Assembly: GCF_001307105.1 (NCBI RefSeq)
Contig: NZ_LGYN01000003.1
Coordinates: 1 to 60,702 of the forward strand
Direction: 5' to 3'
DNA from: Bacillus australimaris
Lineage (GTDB): Bacteria; Bacillota; Bacilli; Bacillales; Bacillaceae
DNA length: 60,702 nt
In this document: piece after piece, positions 53,713 through 60,702 of the stretch
How the letters are laid out: the number at the start of each line of letters is the position of its first letter
Numbering within the stretch: position 1 is the first letter of the stretch
Notes under the pieces: model-generated
Database searches by the model: none
What the model was told of the DNA's origin: nothing
What the model saw: only the letters and a program-made list of their open reading frames with translations
Made by a program: the position numbers and the translations under genes

Positions 53713-55086
53713 ATGGCTGTGATATTTTTACTCTATGCTTCAATAGTTATAGCTGGATTGTTATCAATAATTAAAAATAGCGATATTTTCAATTATTTAT
53801 TCAAAATAATTTCTATACTATTAGAAAGTATATTTAGTATTAGTGAGTATTTGCAGGGTAACAGTAGTGATGTAATAATTATTACAAGTTTACCGTATTT
53901 GAACTTTGATTTGTTTACGGAATTCAAAATTCTCATTTATGCAATTTTTACTGTTTCTTTAATCTTTTTTTTAAAATTTATTAGTGATTTATTTTCTCTA
54001 AAAAGAATGACTCACCTTATTCTTTCTATGCTATTTCAGGTAACTTTAAGTTTTATATTTTTCAGTGAAACCATCCCAGTTATTTTACTTGTAGCTGTAA
54101 TCATGACTATCTTATTCTATTTCATACCTTTGGGGAGTGGTAGATATTTTAGTTTAATTGAATATGGAAGTTTTTTAGAAAGTGCATATAAACCAGTATC
54201 TTTAAATTTTAACATCTATAAGTTTATATTAAGAGCTATTTTGCCCATGGCTCCATTCGCTCTATTCTTTAAGATATTAATTCCTCAAGTGACAGTTTAT
54301 TTGGTCATATTAATTTATATAGCAATATTGCTCTTTATTTTTATGAATACGTATAAAGATAAATTTGAGGGGAATTTAAGAAAAATAGTTGTGTTCTCTT
54401 TAATAATAATTATTACCATTAGCCAACAAAAGTTCGAAGGTAATGTTATAGGGTTTATTCTGTCAATTTTAGCTATCTTTTTTTCTTTTGAACGACTCTT
54501 ATCTTCTTTCAAAGATTTAAAAAAAGAGATACAAGATAACAGCTTACTCTACATAATTGAGAAGAAAAAAGATGATTTAGATTGGTTAGTGGAAAATAAA
54601 CTTAACTTTAGTATTCAAAGAAACGGAGATTTTTCAGAGTCTTTATTATTAAAGCAAATAATTATTCATTTTTATTTAGATGAAAAAGACGACTTGTTAA
54701 TATTAACAAAGAAATATAGCGAAAGTTATGGGAGTAACATTCGTTTTGTAGAGCAAATTAAGTATTTTGCTTTATACTCAACGAAAAATATCAAGGAAAA
54801 ATACAAATATTTGAGTCGGATTTTTGAGATGGAAAAAAGTGAAGTTGAACTACAACAAATTTATATCGAATATAGTTGGGTTATTTTTTATGAGACAGAA
54901 GAATACGATAAAATAATCCAACTGTTAAATGAAATTTCGTATATATTAAGCGATGAAGACAAATTCATTTTGTATTATTCACTTATGAGAACTGGAAAGG
55001 AAAAGTATGCGCAAAATTTGAAAAATGAAATAAATAACTTTGAGCAAATAGAACATGAGATAAATATGAAGAAACAGTTTTTTTAG
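53713..55086 (+). CDS. Unrecognised AT-rich multi-spanning membrane protein
   Basis: I do not recognise this 457-codon frame. Residues 1-260 hold about eight hydrophobic segments (roughly 2-20, 26-44, 72-92, 102-118, 121-140, 192-211, 224-238, 245-260). Residues 265-457 are soluble, charged and helical with Tyr/Leu-rich stretches that look like degenerate TPR-type repeats. Codon use is strongly AT-biased compared with flanking genes, a sign of recent transfer. ATG 53713 has no Shine-Dalgarno; the likely original start is 53612 (see the preceding entry). It lies between rpsI and ybaK where B. subtilis has ybaJ, flanked by terminators on both sides. Function unknown. Confidence 0.6.
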   Translation: MAVIFLLYASIVIAGLLSIIKNSDIFNYLFKIISILLESIFSISEYLQGNSSDVIIITSLPYLNFDLFTEFKILIYAIFTVSLIFFLKFISDLFSLKRMTHLILSMLFQVTLSFIFFSETIPVILLVAVIMTILFYFIPLGSGRYFSLIEYGSFLESAYKPVSLNFNIYKFILRAILPMAPFALFFKILIPQVTVYLVILIYIAILLFIFMNTYKDKFEGNLRKIVVFSLIIIITISQQKFEGNVIGFILSILAIFFSFERLLSSFKDLKKEIQDNSLLYIIEKKKDDLDWLVENKLNFSIQRNGDFSESLLLKQIIIHFYLDEKDDLLILTKKYSESYGSNIRFVEQIKYFALYSTKNIKEKYKYLSRIFEMEKSEVELQQIYIEYSWVIFYETEEYDKIIQLLNEISYILSDEDKFILYYSLMRTGKEKYAQNLKNEINNFEQIEHEINMKKQFF

Positions 55087-55108
55087 AAAAGAGTAGTGAT
55101 CTAATTTG

Positions 55109-55132
55109 AAATGACTATTAGTCATTTTTTAT
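55109..55132 (+). terminator. Terminator after the AT-rich membrane gene
   Basis: AAATGACT (55109-55116) and AGTCATTT (55120-55127) form an eight-base stem with an ATT loop, followed by T. Confidence 0.8.
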
Positions 55133-55159
55133 AATCCATCTGTAGTATTCAACGAATTT

Positions 55160-55222
55160 ATGCTTACTGCAGCAGTGGATCAAAACTTTCGACAACGTTT
55201 GATTCAGGCTTTCACTACATAA
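55160..55222 (+). other. Short frame resembling a RiPP/NHLP leader tail
   Basis: A 20-codon frame reads MLTAAVDQNFRQRLIQAFTT, and is open upstream without a start (NPSVVFNEF precedes it). The A..D..FRQRL pattern resembles nitrile-hydratase-like leader peptides of some ribosomal peptides and TOMMs. There is no ribosome-binding site and no modification enzyme nearby, so it is probably a gene remnant or chance. Confidence 0.25.
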
Positions 55223-55226
55223 TTAT

Positions 55227-55260
55227 AAACAAACAGAGGGATATCGCCCTCTGTTTGTTT
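55227..55260. terminator. Bidirectional terminator in the accessory island
   Basis: AAACAAACAGAGGG (55227-55240) and CCCTCTGTTTGTTT (55247-55260) form a perfect 14-base stem with a six-base loop. It can end transcription from the left and from the lipoprotein pseudogene on the minus strand, whose stop codon touches the repeat. Confidence 0.92.
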
Positions 55261-55827
55261 ATTTCTGCATTGGAAACGCTTTGTATACATCTTGGCGTTT
55301 CTCTTTTGACTTCACAACTCCATCAACCAGTTCCTTTTGCCAAACCGCTGTATCATCTTTGTACTTTTTAAAAGGGTGAGGGAGCTCTTTTTCTAGCTGT
55401 TTTCTTTTAAACGTGACGGACGGTTCGTCGTTAGAGTTCATCTTGAGTGTCACTTGCTCTACATTATCGACAAGAATAAAAAGTGCAATTGCGTTGTATA
55501 AATACGTTTTTTCGATCGTGTCCTTTTGATCAAACCAGAAGGTGTCAAACTGTTCTTCTGTATAGCCGCCATTTTCTTTTACCCCATACGTGACGTCTAA
55601 AGCTTTTCCGTCGATGATTTCAAATTCACGAATTACGCCTCCAGGAAGATTGATAAGATTTCATGAATGGCTGAATTGTCACCGAGATACGTGTTTTTGT
55701 GTTTTGAAAGTTGTTTTAAGGAAATGTCTTCTATTCCTTTTATATCGCTCTTTTTCTCTGTAGCTTGACTGCTGCATGCAGATAGAACGACTGTTAATAG
55801 CAACAGGATATACATCCATTTCTTCAT
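55259..55827 (-). pseudogene. Frameshifted lipoprotein gene, DUF4825-like
   Basis: On the minus strand a protein begins MKKWMYILLLLTVVLSAC, a clear lipoprotein signal with an LSAC lipobox, then YLGDNSAIHEILS before hitting a stop at 55633. Restoring one base near 55649-55652 continues NLPGGVIREFEIIDGKALDV and on through to the second open frame ending MQK at 55259, giving about 189 residues. The YLGDN...NLP pattern is typical of DUF4825-family lipoproteins of Bacillus; function unknown. A single-base deletion has inactivated it unless it is a sequencing error. Confidence 0.85.
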
Positions 55828-55978
55828 TGATTTTGCCCCTTTACCATTCTTTTTATATTCAAATGCCTATTTTATCACAATTTTCCATTCCGAATGTTCA
55901 CTGACCGTCATTTCCATTTACTGAACTGCATGTTTTGTTCAAACGAACGAACAATACAAGAAAAAAGGAGTTCAGTCT

Positions 55979-56422
55979 ATGGCAGAAGTGCTTTCATTTT
56001 ATCAATTGAAAACAAAACGAGATGTCACGCTTGAAAAGAAGCTGCTGCGTACATTGTCTCTTCAACAAGTGACGGTCGCTTCAGAGAAATTCACGAAAAA
56101 GCTGTTCCCATTTGCAGATGATCCTGCCGGTATTATGAGTGATGGCTGCATCGACTTCGCCATTGAAGCTTTTTTAGCTGGAGGAAGATACGGTGAGTCA
56201 AGTAAATACGGTGAATCATTCGACGATATCAGGAAGCGGTCCTCCCAGGAGGAAGCGGAGCTGGTTGAAGAGCTCGCAGGGTGCTTGCAATCGTGGGGGA
56301 ATATGTTTCAAATGGAGTGGAAGATGTCGTGTTTGTATCCATTTGCGAAAGAATTTTTAAGCATGTGGTGGCAGGAAGGCTTTCGTGAATCAGAAAAAAG
56401 ACACAAGCTTCGGCTGCACTAA
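55979..56422 (+). CDS. ybaK: YbaK, DUF2521-family protein
   Basis: A 147-residue soluble protein matching B. subtilis YbaK in place and start (MAEVLSFYQLKTKRDVTLEKKLLR). No catalytic motif or membrane segment is visible; a repeated short GRYGESSKYGESF motif lies near residue 65. AAAGGAGTT precedes ATG. It lies just upstream of cwlD, and in B. subtilis is of unknown function. Confidence 0.85.
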   Translation: MAEVLSFYQLKTKRDVTLEKKLLRTLSLQQVTVASEKFTKKLFPFADDPAGIMSDGCIDFAIEAFLAGGRYGESSKYGESFDDIRKRSSQEEAELVEELAGCLQSWGNMFQMEWKMSCLYPFAKEFLSMWWQEGFRESEKRHKLRLH

Positions 56423-56480
56423 GCATATTTCCAGCCCTTGTCCCATATCTATAAAATAATGGTGTATGGGAGGGACAGGG

Positions 56481-57194
56481 ATGAAAAGAAAGCTGAAGTG
56501 GACAGGGTTTTTAATTGGGTTTATTGTCCTCTTATTCTTATTCAGGTTTCAATTTCTAAATGATGATTCGTGGAAATCGTGGAATTTGCCTCTGAGCGGG
56601 AAGATCATCTATTTAGATCCGGGTCATGGCGGTCCAGATGGTGGGGCCGTTGGGGGAGAGCTGCTTGAGAAAGAGATTGCACTGGATGTATCCATGAAGA
56701 TACGTGACTATTTGCAGGAGCAGGGAGCGCTTGTTCTTATGACCCGAGAGGATGATTCTGATTTATCTTCAAAGAATACAAGGGGATATGCCCGGAAAAA
56801 AGCAGAGGATTTAAGGAACCGCGTAAAGGTCATCAATGAATCTGAAGCGGATCTCTATTTAAGCATTCATTTAAATGCTATACCATCTAACAAATGGAGC
56901 GGGGCGCAGACGTTTTTTTATGGAAAGTATGAAGAAAATGAAAAGGCAGCGAAATTTATTCAAGATGAACTACGCAGAAACCTTGAAAATACAGATCGAA
57001 AGGCGAAGCGAATCAACGGCATTTATTTAATGCAAAATGTCACAAAGCCAGGTGCCCTTGTGGAAATTGGATTTCTCTCCAACCCAAAAGAGGCAAGTCA
57101 GCTGGCAACACCTAAATATCAGGATCAAATTGCTGCCTCCATTTATAAAGGCATTTTAAGATATTTAACAGAGCAGAAAGAGCCGCCTGAATAA
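56481..57194 (+). CDS. cwlD: CwlD, N-acetylmuramoyl-L-alanine amidase for spore cortex
   Basis: CwlD, with PdaA, makes muramic delta-lactam in spore cortex, which marks cortex for germination lytic enzymes. The 237-residue protein has an N-terminal membrane anchor/signal (about residues 7-27), then an Amidase_3 domain with zinc ligands in LDPGHGG and SIHLNA and a glutamate in VEIGFLSN. ATG 56481 follows GGGAGGGAC; ATG 56466 is before it. Expected to be made in both compartments during sporulation (sigma-E/G in B. subtilis). Confidence 0.95.
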   Translation: MKRKLKWTGFLIGFIVLLFLFRFQFLNDDSWKSWNLPLSGKIIYLDPGHGGPDGGAVGGELLEKEIALDVSMKIRDYLQEQGALVLMTREDDSDLSSKNTRGYARKKAEDLRNRVKVINESEADLYLSIHLNAIPSNKWSGAQTFFYGKYEENEKAAKFIQDELRRNLENTDRKAKRINGIYLMQNVTKPGALVEIGFLSNPKEASQLATPKYQDQIAASIYKGILRYLTEQKEPPE

Positions 57195-57206
57195 GGGGCT
57201 TTTTCC
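57177..57206 (+). terminator. Candidate terminator after cwlD
   Basis: AAAGAGCC (57177-57184, within the last codons) pairs with GGCTTTTT (57197-57204) with one G-U pair and a 12-base loop, followed by CCTTTT. Confidence 0.55.
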
Positions 57207-57297
57207 TTTTGGTCGCAGGCAAACAGGACAGACATTGTAAGGATATGTATGATATACTTGGATTGTAAACGAATTCAATAAAGGGTGAGGTTCTGCT

Positions 57298-58356
57298 ATG
57301 ATCGGACAAGATGATGTGAGAAAACTAGTTGGGAAGATGGACGAACCCTTCCTTCATATACCGCTTGGTGAGCTGGATGCCATCAAGGAAATCAGCCTAA
57401 AGCCTGAAAAAGAGCATGTGAGCCTAAAGGTGGCCATTGCCAAAACAGGCACTGCTGAGCAGATGAAGCTGCAGCAAGACATCGTACAAGCCTTGAAATC
57501 AGCAGGCGCTAACACAGTAGGACTTCGTTTTGAAGAACTGCCTCAGGAAACACTTGAAAAGTTTATGCCATCACAGGATGAGGAAGAAACCCTGCTTAAC
57601 TCTAAAAATCCGCCTGAGTTCTTAGCAATTGCAAGTGGAAAGGGCGGAGTTGGGAAATCGACTGTTTCTGTTAACCTTGCTGTAGCGCTGGCTCGCCTAG
57701 GGAAAAAAGTCGGGCTGATTGATGCCGATATTTATGGCTTTAGTGTACCGGATATGATGGGAATCACCGTCAGACCAACAGTAAAAGGGGAAAAAATTAT
57801 ACCTGTGGAACGCTTTGGCGTCAAAGTGATTTCAATGGGCTTTTTTGTTGAAGAAAATGCACCGGTCATCTGGAGAGGACCGATGCTTGGTAAAATGTTA
57901 AATAACTTCTTCCACGAAGTCGAGTGGGGAGAATTAGATTACTTACTATTAGACCTTCCCCCTGGGACGGGGGATGTGGCGCTTGATATTCATACAATGC
58001 TGCCTAGCTGTAAAGAAATCATTGTCACAACACCGCATCCAACGGCTGCCTTTGTTGCAGCTAGAGCAGGCGCAATGGCACTGCAAACAGATCATGAGGT
58101 GCTCGGGGTCGTTGAGAATATGAGTTATTATGAAAGCAAAAAGACAGGTGAAAAGGAATACGTCTTTGGAAAAGGCGGCGGGGACAAACTGGCAGAAGAG
58201 CTGCGTGTATCGGTTCTTGGCCAAATTCCTTTAAGACAGCCTGATTGGAATGAGGATGATTTCGCGCCTTCTGTCTATGATGAGAGTCATCCGACAGGAG
58301 AAGTGTATCAGCACATTGCGAATAAAGTGATTGAACAATTAGCCGTTAAAGCATAA
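57298..58356 (+). CDS. salA: SalA, Mrp/NBP35-family P-loop ATPase regulator
   Basis: In B. subtilis SalA (YbaL) represses scoC and so raises exoprotease production; related Mrp/ApbC proteins carry iron-sulphur clusters. The 352-residue protein has an N-terminal DUF59/MIP18 domain (residues about 5-90) and a P-loop domain with the deviant Walker A SGKGGVGKST near 115. The LDLPPGTGD motif is the Walker B region. The Cys-x-x-Cys pair of cluster-carrying Mrp proteins is not visible at the C-terminal side, which fits a regulatory role. Start ATG 57298 after GGGTGAGG. Confidence 0.9.
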   Translation: MIGQDDVRKLVGKMDEPFLHIPLGELDAIKEISLKPEKEHVSLKVAIAKTGTAEQMKLQQDIVQALKSAGANTVGLRFEELPQETLEKFMPSQDEEETLLNSKNPPEFLAIASGKGGVGKSTVSVNLAVALARLGKKVGLIDADIYGFSVPDMMGITVRPTVKGEKIIPVERFGVKVISMGFFVEENAPVIWRGPMLGKMLNNFFHEVEWGELDYLLLDLPPGTGDVALDIHTMLPSCKEIIVTTPHPTAAFVAARAGAMALQTDHEVLGVVENMSYYESKKTGEKEYVFGKGGGDKLAEELRVSVLGQIPLRQPDWNEDDFAPSVYDESHPTGEVYQHIANKVIEQLAVKA

Positions 58357-58362
58357 TGAAAG

Positions 58363-58392
58363 CCCGAGTGGATGAATGCCACTCGGGTGATG
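58363..58392. terminator. Convergent terminator salA/gerD
   Basis: CCCGAGTGG (58363-58371) and CCACTCGGG (58379-58387) form a perfect nine-base stem with a seven-base loop between two converging genes. The minus-strand side is followed by CTTTCATT, so it fits gerD best. Confidence 0.82.
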
Positions 58393-58393
58393 T

Positions 58394-58981
58394 TTAACTG
58401 TCGCTTCCTTCGCTTCCTTGCGAACCGGAATCACTGCTGCTTTCGGATGCTGCCTTTTTGAGCTCATCTTCGAATTTTTTCTTATAAAGAGGGCTGCTTA
58501 ATGTTTCCGTAATGACTTTTTCTAAGTGCTTTCTAAACTCTTTGCTTTTTACCAGTTCACCGTATTTCTTTTCCATCTCAGGATCCTTGAGAATATCCAT
58601 CATCAGCTGTTGATAGTCAGGATCCTTCATTAACTGTTTTAACATCCTTTCATGCTGTTGCTGCATGGATTTTGCGAAAGTCTCGGCAAATTTAGAATCC
58701 TCAAAGACCTTCTTCCAGAACTCTTTGCCTTTATCAGAAGTCAGTGTTTTCTCTATCGTTTTTTTCACAGTTTGTTCATCCATTACCAAAGCTTCATTCA
58801 TTGCCTCGTCATTTAATAACTGTTGAATGGCCTTTTTACCGTCATCTGTCTTCAATATATCGACGACCATTTTTTTTGTTTCGTCATAGTCCATATTAGA
58901 TGAGGATTGGGTTTTGGGAGCACAAGCTGTTAGAGATAAAAGAAGAAAACAGCTCATTATACGCAAGATGCCTTTTGACAT
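58394..58981 (-). CDS. gerD: GerD, spore germinosome lipoprotein
   Basis: GerD is a lipoprotein of the inner spore membrane needed to cluster nutrient germinant receptors into germinosomes. The 195-residue protein has a lipoprotein signal with LTAC at about residues 17-20, followed by an alpha-helical domain with long amphipathic heptads (DDGKKAIQQLLNDEAMNEALV). The C-terminus is serine-rich. An AAGGAG site precedes ATG on the minus strand. Sporulation-specific sigma-G control is known for B. subtilis; I cannot read the promoter with confidence. Confidence 0.93.
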   Translation of the reverse strand: MSKGILRIMSCFLLLSLTACAPKTQSSSNMDYDETKKMVVDILKTDDGKKAIQQLLNDEAMNEALVMDEQTVKKTIEKTLTSDKGKEFWKKVFEDSKFAETFAKSMQQQHERMLKQLMKDPDYQQLMMDILKDPEMEKKYGELVKSKEFRKHLEKVITETLSSPLYKKKFEDELKKAASESSSDSGSQGSEGSDS

Positions 58982-59071
58982 ACTGTGGCTCCTTTCGTTA
59001 CATGTCTTACTTTTAATATGAATGTTTCACGTGAATTTATACATAACAAAAATAGGGGTTGGATCAATTCA

Positions 59072-59674
59072 ATGAAAAGTCGGGATTTAGTTCGTTTTTT
59101 CTTCTCTGTGCTAGCTGTTGGAGCGGTCATTACCAGCGTGGTAGGCTTTGCGCTGGAGTGGGGGAAATATCAGAAGCTTTTTATATCGTTTGAAATTCTA
59201 GAGATCGCATCTGTGTTGTTTTGGTTCATTGGTGTTGGGATGATCTTTAGTGTGATTAGCCAGATGGGGTTTGTTGTCTTTTTGACGGTGCACCGGTTTG
59301 CATTAGAGATTTTCCGGTCACATTCTTTATGGAATACCATTCAGCTGTTTCTTGTGATTTTTGTGCTGTTTGATTTAGCTTACTTGCGGTTTTTGTTTTT
59401 CGGGGAGAATGAATCATTTTTTCCATACTTGTGGCTGCCTGTCTTTATCGTCGTGTTTGCATTAATTGTCGCTTATTTTAAACAGCGGCAGTCCTCTAAG
59501 AAAACATTTGTTTCCGCAATGTTTCTCATGGTCGTCATCACGTCGTTAGAATGGTTCCCGGCGCTTAGAGTCAATGAAGAGGACTGGCTGTATTTAATGC
59601 TATTCCCGCTATTGGGCTGTAATGCGTTTCAGCTGTTAGCTATGCCGAGGTTTTCAAAAGCGAAAGCTACTTAA
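59072..59674 (+). CDS. kbaA: KbaA, KinB signalling pathway activation protein
   Basis: KbaA is a membrane protein needed for the KinB kinase to feed the sporulation phosphorelay. The 200-residue protein has about six hydrophobic segments and begins [20 protein letters not shown] 59072 follows AGGGGTTGGATC; the open frame reaches upstream to 58985 but relatives start here. Its end overlaps the convergent pdaB by eight bases. Confidence 0.92.
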   Translation: MKSRDLVRFFFSVLAVGAVITSVVGFALEWGKYQKLFISFEILEIASVLFWFIGVGMIFSVISQMGFVVFLTVHRFALEIFRSHSLWNTIQLFLVIFVLFDLAYLRFLFFGENESFFPYLWLPVFIVVFALIVAYFKQRQSSKKTFVSAMFLMVVITSLEWFPALRVNEEDWLYLMLFPLLGCNAFQLLAMPRFSKAKAT

Positions 59675-60431
59675 CTTCCGATGACTTTGTTTTCGTATTG
59701 GAGATCAGTTCGCCCACCGTCACATTTCTTAAATTCTTTTCTTTTATTTGTTTCAAAATAGCTGGTAAGGCTTGAGCGGTTTGTGTGGCTGAATCCGAGG
59801 CGTGAAGGAGAACGATATCTCCGCTTTTCAATCGATCATTTACATTCTGAACAATCTGATTGACCCCCGGATTTAGCCAATCCTGTGAATTGATGCTGTA
59901 ATGAACAACAGTATAACCGTACTGTGTGGCAATTTTCAGTGCTGTTTCGTTAAATTGTCCAGTTGGCGGTCTTAATAATTGAATGTCATCTAGTCCAAGC
60001 TTTTGAAAAGCATTTTGCGCCAGGACAAGATCTCGCTTGATTTCACTATCTTCGAGCTGGCTATAATTTTTATAAGCATAGCCAAGGCTTCCGATCTGAT
60101 GGCCGTCCTCTCTAATTTGTTTTACGATATCAGGATGACGCTCAGCCCAAGAAGCAGACAGAAAGAAAGTGGCGTTCTTTATATCGTACTCTCGAAGGAC
60201 ATTTAAAATAGGAACAGCCTTCTCATCTCCCCAGCCAATATTAAAGGTGAGGGAGACATGTTTTGATGAAGTCTCACCTTTATAAATGGCTCGGGGGCCA
60301 TTTTCTGTTTTAAATACTGACAGCGGTGGTGCTTTTTGTACATAAAAAAAGGTTGCAGCTGCAAGGGCGGCTATAAAAATAATGACAACTTGCTTCAGCC
60401 GTTTAATAGGCAACACATATAATCGACTCAA
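59667..60431 (-). CDS. pdaB: PdaB, polysaccharide deacetylase-like sporulation protein
   Basis: PdaB (YbaN) is a NodB-fold protein needed to keep spores viable late in sporulation. The 254-residue protein has a membrane anchor near residues 12-33 and the NodB domain. Motif 1 reads TFNIGWGDE, with Asn where active deacetylases have the catalytic Asp, and the HxxxH metal motif is replaced by GYAYKNY; the LLRPP and LHAS motifs are present. I use TTG 60431, six bases after AGGAGTG, which gives the B. subtilis length and alignment; ATG 60455 lies upstream of that site. Confidence 0.9.
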   Translation of the reverse strand: MSRLYVLPIKRLKQVVIIFIAALAAATFFYVQKAPPLSVFKTENGPRAIYKGETSSKHVSLTFNIGWGDEKAVPILNVLREYDIKNATFFLSASWAERHPDIVKQIREDGHQIGSLGYAYKNYSQLEDSEIKRDLVLAQNAFQKLGLDDIQLLRPPTGQFNETALKIATQYGYTVVHYSINSQDWLNPGVNQIVQNVNDRLKSGDIVLLHASDSATQTAQALPAILKQIKEKNLRNVTVGELISNTKTKSSEVK

Positions 60432-60501
60432 TTCAAACACTCCTGCCTTGTCCAAGATTGTTACTTGATTGTATGCAGGACAAGGATTTCAGATGCATAA
60501 T

Positions 60502-60563
60502 AAAACTATTTCAAAAAAAGTTTTGAAAAGGCATTGACCGATAGAATGTTTTCGTGATATATT
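60502..60563 (+). promoter_or_regulatory. rRNA operon promoter P1 with A-tract upstream element
   Basis: TTGACC (60534-60539) and TATATT (60558-60563, 18-base spacer) form P1. Upstream runs of A and T (60502-60530) resemble an UP element bound by the alpha C-terminal domain, as in Bacillus rrn promoters. Confidence 0.75.
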
Positions 60564-60629
60564 ATTAATCGTCGCTGACACACAGTGACAAACACAAAAC
60601 GCTTCGGGAAATAAACTTGAAAAAAGTTG

Positions 60630-60659
60630 TTGACATAAGATGAAGCGAGATGTTATATT
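60630..60659 (+). promoter_or_regulatory. rRNA operon promoter P2
   Basis: TTGACA (60630-60635) and TATATT (60654-60659), 18 bases apart, lie after P1. The DNA beyond, to 60702, has GCCG/CGGC and ends in GATCTTTGAAAACTAA, typical of the leader before a Bacillus 16S rRNA gene. The 16S sequence itself is not in the window. Confidence 0.85.
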
Positions 60660-60702
60660 ATTAAAGCCGCTAAGAACGGCGAAGATGATCTTTGAAAACT
60701 AA

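Noticed and set aside
55920..55960. TTGTTC...GAACAA repeat before ybaK
   Set aside because: A six-base repeat in AT-rich DNA is expected by chance and no promoter accompanies it.

Overview
The window is a stretch of a low-GC Bacillus chromosome. Gene order and protein sequences follow the B. subtilis ctsR-to-pdaB region closely. The proteins are near-identical to B. subtilis in the core machinery but diverged enough in peripheral genes that a relative such as the B. pumilus group is likely (inference; no database search was possible). Almost everything lies on the + strand. Only a broken lipoprotein gene, gerD and pdaB point the other way.

Layout. (1) 1-7275: the CtsR-controlled stress operon ctsR-mcsA-mcsB-clpC followed by radA and disA. 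(2) 7428-15303: yacL, ispD, ispF, gltX, a cysteine T-box, cysE, cysS, mrnC, rlmB and yacP/rae1. (3) 15367-19725: sigH, rpmGB, secE, nusG, rplK, rplA, the L10 leader, rplJ and rplL. (4) 19822-32886: rsmC-like ybxB, rpoB, rpoC, ybxF, rpsL, rpsG, fusA and tufA. (5) 32996-33955: ybaC, a hydrolase. (6) 34174-49113: the S10-spc-alpha ribosomal supercluster with secY, adk, map, infA and rpoA. A decayed KOW-domain gene lies between map and infA. (7) 49238-53490: the ECF transporter module ecfA1-ecfA2-ecfT, truA, the L13 leader, rplM and rpsI. (8) 53600-55830: the only accessory-looking island. It has an AT-rich multi-spanning membrane protein with a 5' frameshift, a short peptide remnant and a frameshifted DUF4825-like lipoprotein, and it sits where B. 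subtilis carries ybaJ. (9) 55979-60431: ybaK, cwlD, salA, gerD, kbaA and pdaB, mostly sporulation and germination functions. (10) 60456-60702: tandem rRNA promoters and the start of an rRNA leader; the 16S gene itself begins beyond the window.

The genes form the growth core of the cell: transcription (rpoA, rpoB, rpoC, nusG, sigH), translation (about 30 ribosomal proteins, fusA, tufA, infA, gltX, cysS), secretion (secY, secE), protein quality control (clpC with the McsA/McsB arginine kinase) and DNA-damage/c-di-AMP signalling (radA, disA). Much of the interest is in the RNA between genes: a T-box, L10 and L13 leaders, and several undescribed-looking hairpins that overlap promoters or lie between ribosome-binding site and start codon. 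I found no CRISPR array, intact insertion sequence or tRNA gene. I cannot claim a new defence or biosynthetic system; the 53.6-55.8 kb island is the best place to look.
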